Assembly: GCA_937917025.1 (NCBI GenBank)
Contig: CALFSF010000074.1
Location: 1 to 18,586 of the forward strand
DNA: 18,586 nucleotides
Reading direction: 5' to 3'
Origin: an uncultured Paraburkholderia sp.
GTDB lineage: Bacteria > Pseudomonadota > Gammaproteobacteria > Burkholderiales > Burkholderiaceae
Positions 14,290 to 18,586 of the stretch are shown one piece after another (within the stretch, counting starts at the first letter, position 1; every line of letters starts with the position of its first letter). The notes under the pieces were generated by a model, which did not search any database, had not been told where the DNA came from, and saw only the letters and a list, made by a program, of their open reading frames with translations. The translations under genes were made by a program, and so were the position numbers.

Positions 14290-16644
14290 TCAGGCGCACC
14301 ACGATTGCCAGATCTGCCGGTAAACAGTCTCGACGTGACCGGCGAACCGCGCGCCGTCCATCAGCGGCGATCGCGCCATGCGCGGACGTAACGTTTGCCG
14401 CAAGCCAGCAAGGCGCGGCAGGTTCGCGGCCAGTTCAACGGCGAGCCGGACGAACGCGTCGTCCGAATGCGCCGCCAGTTCGTTCAGGCCGAGATTGAAG
14501 AGCTGGCTCATGCCCGCGCGGCCGACAGCGGTCTCTCCGACGCGCGTAATCACCGGCACGCCCATCCACAGCGAATCGAGACTGGTCGTGTGGCCGTTGT
14601 AGGGAAACGTGTCGAGCCCGATGTCGATCTCGTGATACGTGCGCAGGTATTCGGCGCGCGGGCGAAACGGGACGAAACGGACGCGCTGAACGTCGAGGCC
14701 CTGTCGTTGCATGCGTGTAGCAAGACGCTCGCGTGCGTTGCCAGCGGGCGCCATGAGCAGCAATTGCGCGTGTGGCACTTCGCGCAGCACCGCCGCCCAT
14801 ATCCCGAACGTGCGGTCGGTCAGCTTGCAGGGATTGTTCAGACAGCCGAACGTCAGATGCGCTGCCGTCAGCGCGGGCAACGCGTTGACGGCGGGTTGAT
14901 CCGTCAACGGGTCGTAGCACCAGAACGAGTCCGGCAGACGCAGCGAGCGTTCGCTGTACAAGGTGTCGTTCGAAGGTGGGTCGAGGCGTGGATCGGTCAG
15001 GCGGTAGTCGATCGCGTCGAGACCCGTCGTGCCGGGATATGCGAGCCACGCCACCTGCACCGGCGCGGGTTTGCGGGCGAACAGCAAAGGCCTGCCGTCG
15101 GCCATGTGCATGGCCAGATCGACGAGGATGTCGATGCCGTCCGCCCGGATCTGTTGCGCGAGGCGGCTGTCGTCGAGTCCGTGGACATCGCGCCATACGT
15201 CGGCATAACCGGCGATCCGCTGCGTCAGATCGTCGGGACGCTCGACGCTCGCGTAGCAGTAGATCTCGAACTGATCGTGATCGTGATGGGACAGCAGCGG
15301 CACCGTAAACAGCGACTGGCAGTGGTCACGAAAATCCGGCGAGACGTAGCCGATACGTAGCCGCCGGTGAGCGTTGCGATCGTTCGCATGCGGCTTTCGC
15401 GTGGCGCGCAGCGGCGCTTCGTGACGGGTTGACCAGCGGCGGCATTCCTCGAACGCGGCGTCGCCACTTTCCGACTGAAACGTCAACGCGTAGGCAAGGT
15501 TGCTGTGCGCGACCACGTTGCCGGGATCGCTCTGCACCGCGCGGCGATAGTGGACGATGCCTTCGTCGAGCGCGCCGCTGTCTTTCAGGACATTGCCGAG
15601 GTTGTTGTGCGACGCTGAGTGATCCGGATCGATGGACAGTGCGGCTCGGAAAAGCGTCTCTGCATCGGCGGTTCTATGCAACGTGCGCATCAGATTGCCC
15701 GCGTTGTTGCAGGCCGCCACGAAGGCGGGACGTGCCCGCAGCGCCGCATCGAACGCATCGAGCGCGGACTCGAATTCGCCCAGGTCCCTGCACACGTTCC
15801 CGAGGTTGTTGTACGCATCCGCGTGATGCGGGTCGAGCGCGATCGCCAACCGGTACTGAGTCTGCGCTTCGTGACGCTTTCCCAGCGCGTACAGCGCGTT
15901 GCCCAGGTTGTAGGCGGCTTCCGGAAATTGCGGATCGAGTGCGAGCGTGTGCCTGAGCAGGCTCGCGGCTTCGTCGAACCGGCGTTGTTCGAGCAGCGCC
16001 ACGCCCAGGTTGAGCAGGCTTGCCGGCGAGTCCGGCATGAGCTGCACCGCTTTGTCCAGAAGCGCGACCGCGTCGTCGATCTGGCCGCGCATCTGAAGTA
16101 GCGTGCCGAGGTTCGTCAGGGCGCTCACGTAGTCGGGCTGCACCGTGAGGGCACGACGATAGCTGATCTCCGCCAGCGCGGTATCGCCGAGTTGCCGCTG
16201 ACAGTTGCCCAGGTTGTTCAGCGCATCGACGTGCGCGGGATCGAGCGTGACCACCGATTCAAAGGCTGCGGCCGCCGCGCGCGTGTCGCCACTCAGTTGA
16301 AGGGTGCTGGCGAGCGCAAACCACAGATCCGTGGAAGTAACGTCTGACGTAAGTAGCGCGCGGTAAGTGGCGAGCGCTTCGTCGAAACGCTGCAACGCCG
16401 CCAGTATCTGCGCGCGGGCGAAATGGTAGCGGGTCTCCTGCGGGGCGTGGGACAGCGCGCGGTCGAGCCATGCGAGTGCGTCGTCGTATGCACCGCATTG
16501 CAGCGTGAGCACGCCCAGACGAAACATGACGTCGGCTTCGGCAGGGTGTTCGACGAGGACAGTTTCATAGAGGCTGCGTGCCCCCGCGAGGTCGCCCGCA
16601 AGATGTCGCTCTTTTGCCAACGCCAGATGCTGATGGGTCAGCAT
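14290..16644 (-). CDS. TPR-repeat GT41 glycosyltransferase (O-GlcNAc transferase / SPINDLY-like)
   Basis: A 784-residue protein. Residues about 5-400 are some 11 tetratricopeptide repeats of 34 residues, many with the ALNNLGN or AYNLGN core, forming a superhelix that usually binds the acceptor protein. Residues about 427-783 are the glycosyltransferase 41 domain: LRIGYVSPDFRDH (conserved His near 439), DILVDLAMHMADGRPLLFARKPAPVQVAWLAYPGTTGLDAIDYRLTDP, LTFGCLNNPCKLTD with Lys607 matching the UDP-contacting lysine of human OGT, RVRFVPF, and DIGLDTFPYNGHTTSLDSLWMGVPVITRVG for the nucleotide-sugar site. The family puts GlcNAc or fucose on Ser/Thr; donor and acceptor here are unknown. No signal peptide or membrane helix, so cytoplasmic. 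ATG 16644 has only a weak ribosome site. It heads an apparent operon with the SerC-like and ATP-grasp genes. Confidence 0.92.
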   Translation of the reverse strand: MLTHQHLALAKERHLAGDLAGARSLYETVLVEHPAEADVMFRLGVLTLQCGAYDDALAWLDRALSHAPQETRYHFARAQILAALQRFDEALATYRALLTSDVTSTDLWFALASTLQLSGDTRAAAAAFESVVTLDPAHVDALNNLGNCQRQLGDTALAEISYRRALTVQPDYVSALTNLGTLLQMRGQIDDAVALLDKAVQLMPDSPASLLNLGVALLEQRRFDEAASLLRHTLALDPQFPEAAYNLGNALYALGKRHEAQTQYRLAIALDPHHADAYNNLGNVCRDLGEFESALDAFDAALRARPAFVAACNNAGNLMRTLHRTADAETLFRAALSIDPDHSASHNNLGNVLKDSGALDEGIVHYRRAVQSDPGNVVAHSNLAYALTFQSESGDAAFEECRRWSTRHEAPLRATRKPHANDRNAHRRLRIGYVSPDFRDHCQSLFTVPLLSHHDHDQFEIYCYASVERPDDLTQRIAGYADVWRDVHGLDDSRLAQQIRADGIDILVDLAMHMADGRPLLFARKPAPVQVAWLAYPGTTGLDAIDYRLTDPRLDPPSNDTLYSERSLRLPDSFWCYDPLTDQPAVNALPALTAAHLTFGCLNNPCKLTDRTFGIWAAVLREVPHAQLLLMAPAGNARERLATRMQRQGLDVQRVRFVPFRPRAEYLRTYHEIDIGLDTFPYNGHTTSLDSLWMGVPVITRVGETAVGRAGMSQLFNLGLNELAAHSDDAFVRLAVELAANLPRLAGLRQTLRPRMARSPLMDGARFAGHVETVYRQIWQSWCA
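15590..16230. repeat. Tandem 102-base periodicity encoding TPR units
   Basis: The core GTTGCCCAGGTTGTT and its variants recur near 15592, 15692, 15798, 15901, 16007, 16105 and 16205, about every 102 bases. Each copy encodes the LGN core of one TPR (read on the minus strand). The repeats have diverged between the cores, so this is old duplication within the GT41 gene and not a recent tandem array. It could still allow unit gain or loss by recombination. Confidence 0.75.
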
Positions 16645-16732
16645 GGATGTTTTGTCTCGTTCGGAAGGGAGTAGCGACGGGCATGTCCCTGTCCGCTTGA
16701 ACGAGCAGCATATCGGGCGCGCCTTTCCAGAC

Positions 16733-16782
16733 GTTTACCGTGGCGTTACCGTAAATTACTTACAGATAGCCGTCGGATGTAA
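16733..16782 (-). promoter_or_regulatory. AT-rich putative control region of the GT41 operon
   Basis: Within the 160-base gap between the AEC carrier gene and the GT41 gene, this stretch is far more AT-rich than its surroundings. It contains a direct repeat, GTTTACCGT (16733-16741) and GTTACCGT (16745-16752), overlapping a GTAAATTAC near-palindrome (16751-16759). On the minus strand a weak sigma-70 pair can be drawn, TTACAT (16777-16782) and TAATTT (16753-16758) with 18 bases between, about 110 bases before the start codon. The hexamers are poor, so the promoter is inferred mainly from composition and position. Confidence 0.35.
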
Positions 16783-16804
16783 GGCGATCGGCGCGGACGA
16801 TTGC

Positions 16805-17749
16805 TTACGCGCCGCCGTGACGGAAATGCACGAGCAGGAACGACAACGTCACGAGCGAGCCGAGCGTCGACAGCAGGATGGTGCGCGACGTGATGTGCGC
16901 TTCGCGTCGATAGAATTCGGCGAGCATGTACGGACCGGTGCCGGTCGGCAGCGCGGCCAGCATGACGGCCATCTGCACGAGCGTCACAGGCAGGGCGAAC
17001 ACCCGCGCTGCGAGCCACCAGGCCACAGCGGGTTGCAGCACGAGTTTGACCGCGCTCAGCAACAGAGCATCGTGCGATCTTTCGCCTGCCGGACGTTTTT
17101 CAGCGAGGAAAAGCCCAAGGCTCACCAGCGCGCATGGACTCGCCGCGCCGCCCAGCAGCTTCAGGAACGTCTGCGCGCCTGCGGGCATCGTCACGTGAGC
17201 GACCGCCATCATCGCGCCGACGATCGGCGAGACGATCAACGGATTGCGCACCAGCGATCCGATCACCTTCATGCCCAGCCTGTGCGGCGCGCGTTCCGTC
17301 TGAAGTGCCACTTCGATCAGCACGATCGCGATCGAAAACAGCACGCACGCGACGAGGATCGTGGCGATCGTCGTCGGTGTGAGGCTCGCGGTGCCGAACA
17401 CGATCATGCATAGCGGAAAGCCGATGTATCCCGTGTTTGGGTACGCGGCGGCGATTGCATCGACGCTGGCGTCGGCGAGATGCCGGCTGCTCAACAGACG
17501 CACGACGAGTATCAATACGAAGACGCCCGCGCATGCAAGTGCGAACGTGCCGATGAAAGATGGCTGATCGAGCTGCTGCCATGTGGTGTGCGCCATGCTG
17601 TCGAACAGCAGCGCGGGTAATGCGAGCCATACGACAAAGCGGTTCAGCTCGGACGCGGCGGTGGGGCCAAGCAGCCCGCGGCGGCGACAGACGAAGCCGG
17701 CGAAGATCAGCCCGAAAACGGGTAGCAGGATTTCAAGCGTTGAGAACAT
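16805..17749 (-). CDS. AEC (auxin efflux carrier) family transporter
   Basis: A 314-residue inner-membrane protein with about ten hydrophobic helices in two sets of five, the AEC/bile-acid-sodium-symporter layout. Examples are LEILLPVFGLIFAGFVCRRRG at the N-terminus, FVVWLALPALLFDSMA, ALACAGVFVLILVVRLL, AAYPNTGYIGFPLCMIVFG (the helix-breaking NTGYIG motif typical of the family), TIATILVACVLFSIAIVLIEVAL, and a second half with RNPLIVSPIVGAMMAVA, ASPCALVSLGLFLAEKR and LPTGTGPYMLAEFYRREA. Members export small organic acids or malonate/malate; the substrate cannot be told from sequence. ATG 17749 begins at the family's usual N-terminus, without a clear ribosome site. It is divergent from the LysR gene, 95 bases apart, which is the likely regulator. 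It may be unrelated to the GT41 operon 160 bases downstream. Confidence 0.93.
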   Translation of the reverse strand: MFSTLEILLPVFGLIFAGFVCRRRGLLGPTAASELNRFVVWLALPALLFDSMAHTTWQQLDQPSFIGTFALACAGVFVLILVVRLLSSRHLADASVDAIAAAYPNTGYIGFPLCMIVFGTASLTPTTIATILVACVLFSIAIVLIEVALQTERAPHRLGMKVIGSLVRNPLIVSPIVGAMMAVAHVTMPAGAQTFLKLLGGAASPCALVSLGLFLAEKRPAGERSHDALLLSAVKLVLQPAVAWWLAARVFALPVTLVQMAVMLAALPTGTGPYMLAEFYRREAHITSRTILLSTLGSLVTLSFLLVHFRHGGA

Positions 17750-17793
17750 CGGTCGGGCTTGTTGCGGAGGATGCGAGAGCGTAGTGGTTCACG

Positions 17794-17807
17794 TTGATAC
17801 AATCCAA
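17794..17807. promoter_or_regulatory. LysR-type binding site TTG-N8-CAA (T-N11-A)
   Basis: In the 95-base gap between the AEC and LysR genes, TTGATACAATCCAA has TTG and CAA arms around 8 bases and satisfies the T-N11-A rule for LysR regulators (T at 17794, A at 17806). It starts 51 bases before the LysR start codon and 45 bases upstream of the AEC start. It contains TACAAT, which could be a -10 element for lysR, so self-repression is plausible. The motif is short and degenerate. Confidence 0.45.
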
Positions 17808-17844
17808 TGCTGAATTCTGCTTTCAACAATACCTTTTGTGCATC

Positions 17845-18586
17845 GTGATCGATATCAGACCGCTTCGATACTTCGTGACGCTCGCCGAGACGCGCCATTT
17901 CGGCCGCGCGGCGGCGCGGCTCAATCTCACGCAGCCGCCGCTCAGCCGGCAACTGGCTGCGCTGGAGGCATCGCTGGGCGTGACGCTGATCGAGCGCAGT
18001 CCGCGCAACGTCACGCTGACGGCTGCCGGCGAGCGCTTTTATAGCGACGCGCGCGCGATCCTCGCCGCGCTCGATCAGGCTGCGAAGAACGCGCAGGCGG
18101 CAGCTTCGGGCGAAGCGGGCAGGCTGAATGTCGGGTTCACGATGTGCGCGGCCTACAGCGTCGTGCCGCGTTACGCGCGTGCATTCGGCGACGCGTATCC
18201 GGAAGTGGCGCTGAACCTGCGCGAGATCGTGTCGAACGATCTGGCGGCGCAGGTGCTGGCGGGGCACATCGATGCCGCGATCATGTTTCCGGGTCTGCCG
18301 GACAGAGGGCTTGCGACGCGCACGGTCGTGACCGAGCCGCTCTGCGTGGCGTTGTCGCGGACGCATCCGCGCGCGCGGGCGCGTCAACTGAAGATTGCGC
18401 AGCTGGCCGGGGAACCGTTCGTGATGGCATCGAGCGAAGTCGCGCCGACGTTGCGTGCGACGATCGTCGAGCATTGCCGGACGGGTGGGTTCGAGCCGGA
18501 CATCCGCTTCGAAGTGCAGCTGCAGCAGACGGTGCTGAGTCTTGTCGATGAAGGTGTCGGTATCGCGCTCGTGCCGGCGTCGATGC
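17845..18586 (+). CDS. LysR-family transcriptional regulator, cut by the window end
   Basis: The first 247 residues of a protein that is usually about 300. Residues 1-60 are the winged helix-turn-helix domain: DIRPLRYFVTLAETRHFGRAAARLNLTQPPLSRQLAALEASLGVTLIERSPRNVTLTAAGERF. From about 90 comes the substrate-binding domain (GRLNVGFTMCAAYSVVPRYARAFGDAYPEVALNLREI, then DAAIMFPGLPD and LVDEGVGIALVPASM). The segment order and LNLREI region resemble BenM/CatM-type LysR proteins, which sense small aromatic or organic acids, but the ligand is not determinable. The start is a GTG at 17845 giving MIDIRPLRYF; an in-frame TTG at 17836 would add three residues. No good ribosome site is visible. It is divergent from the AEC carrier gene and probably controls it. 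Confidence 0.95.
   Translation, partial: MIDIRPLRYFVTLAETRHFGRAAARLNLTQPPLSRQLAALEASLGVTLIERSPRNVTLTAAGERFYSDARAILAALDQAAKNAQAAASGEAGRLNVGFTMCAAYSVVPRYARAFGDAYPEVALNLREIVSNDLAAQVLAGHIDAAIMFPGLPDRGLATRTVVTEPLCVALSRTHPRARARQLKIAQLAGEPFVMASSEVAPTLRATIVEHCRTGGFEPDIRFEVQLQQTVLSLVDEGVGIALVPASM

Noticed and set aside
14290..16644. Reading the TPR-GT41 protein as a cellulose synthase or pilus-assembly TPR protein
   Set aside because: The C-terminal half carries the specific GT41 blocks (GYVSPDFRDH, PAPVQVAWLAYPGTTG, DTFPYNGHTTS) that those families lack.
16643..17413. 256-codon plus-strand open frame opposite the AEC carrier gene
   Set aside because: Its translation is rich in Arg, His and Gln with no hydrophobic core, typical of an antisense frame; the minus-strand carrier has clear membrane helices.

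Overview
The window is GC-rich with dense, codon-biased genes. The proteins and pathways (EutBC with no microcompartment genes, an ExaC/AcoD-type aldehyde dehydrogenase with a DUF779 partner, DbpA, many AraC/LysR-type regulators) fit a beta-proteobacterium of the Burkholderiaceae, most likely Paraburkholderia, Caballeronia or Burkholderia. This assignment is from recall of the families, not from a search.

Left end (1-2200): the window opens inside the tip of an insertion sequence that resembles IS2 (IS3 family). It has cut off a dihydrolipoamide dehydrogenase-like gene after about 223 codons. An AraC-family regulator is transcribed divergently from the broken gene. Next comes a 342-base stretch with no intact gene; its last part looks like the decayed 3' end of an ethanolamine permease gene.

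Ethanolamine module (2200-6620): eutB and eutC overlap by 4 bases and encode B12-dependent ethanolamine ammonia-lyase, which gives acetaldehyde and ammonia. Converging on them are an NAD-dependent acetaldehyde dehydrogenase (exaC/acoD type) and a small DUF779 gene. Upstream of the dehydrogenase are a good sigma-54 promoter and, about 100 bases further up, an inverted-repeat enhancer candidate. A textbook intrinsic terminator separates the dehydrogenase from the DUF779 gene. Together these genes would turn ethanolamine into acetate.

Middle (6620-11600): a tiny zinc-ribbon gene precedes dbpA, a ribosome-assembly RNA helicase. A tight three-gene operon follows: a YbdL-type aminotransferase, a Nit1-like amidase and a periplasmic amino-acid binding protein. 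The first two make sense as a transaminase with an amidase that clears its deaminated products.

Right part (11650-16650, minus strand): the most unusual block. A large TPR protein with a GT41 (O-GlcNAc transferase/SPINDLY-like) catalytic domain is followed by a SerC-like aminotransferase and by a protein that fuses TPRs to an ATP-grasp ligase-like domain. The spacing suggests one operon. No acceptor protein is encoded inside it. I regard it as the best candidate for an undescribed modification or biosynthesis system. The window closes with a divergent pair, an AEC-family carrier and a LysR regulator that runs off the end. No rRNA, tRNA, CRISPR array or prophage was seen.
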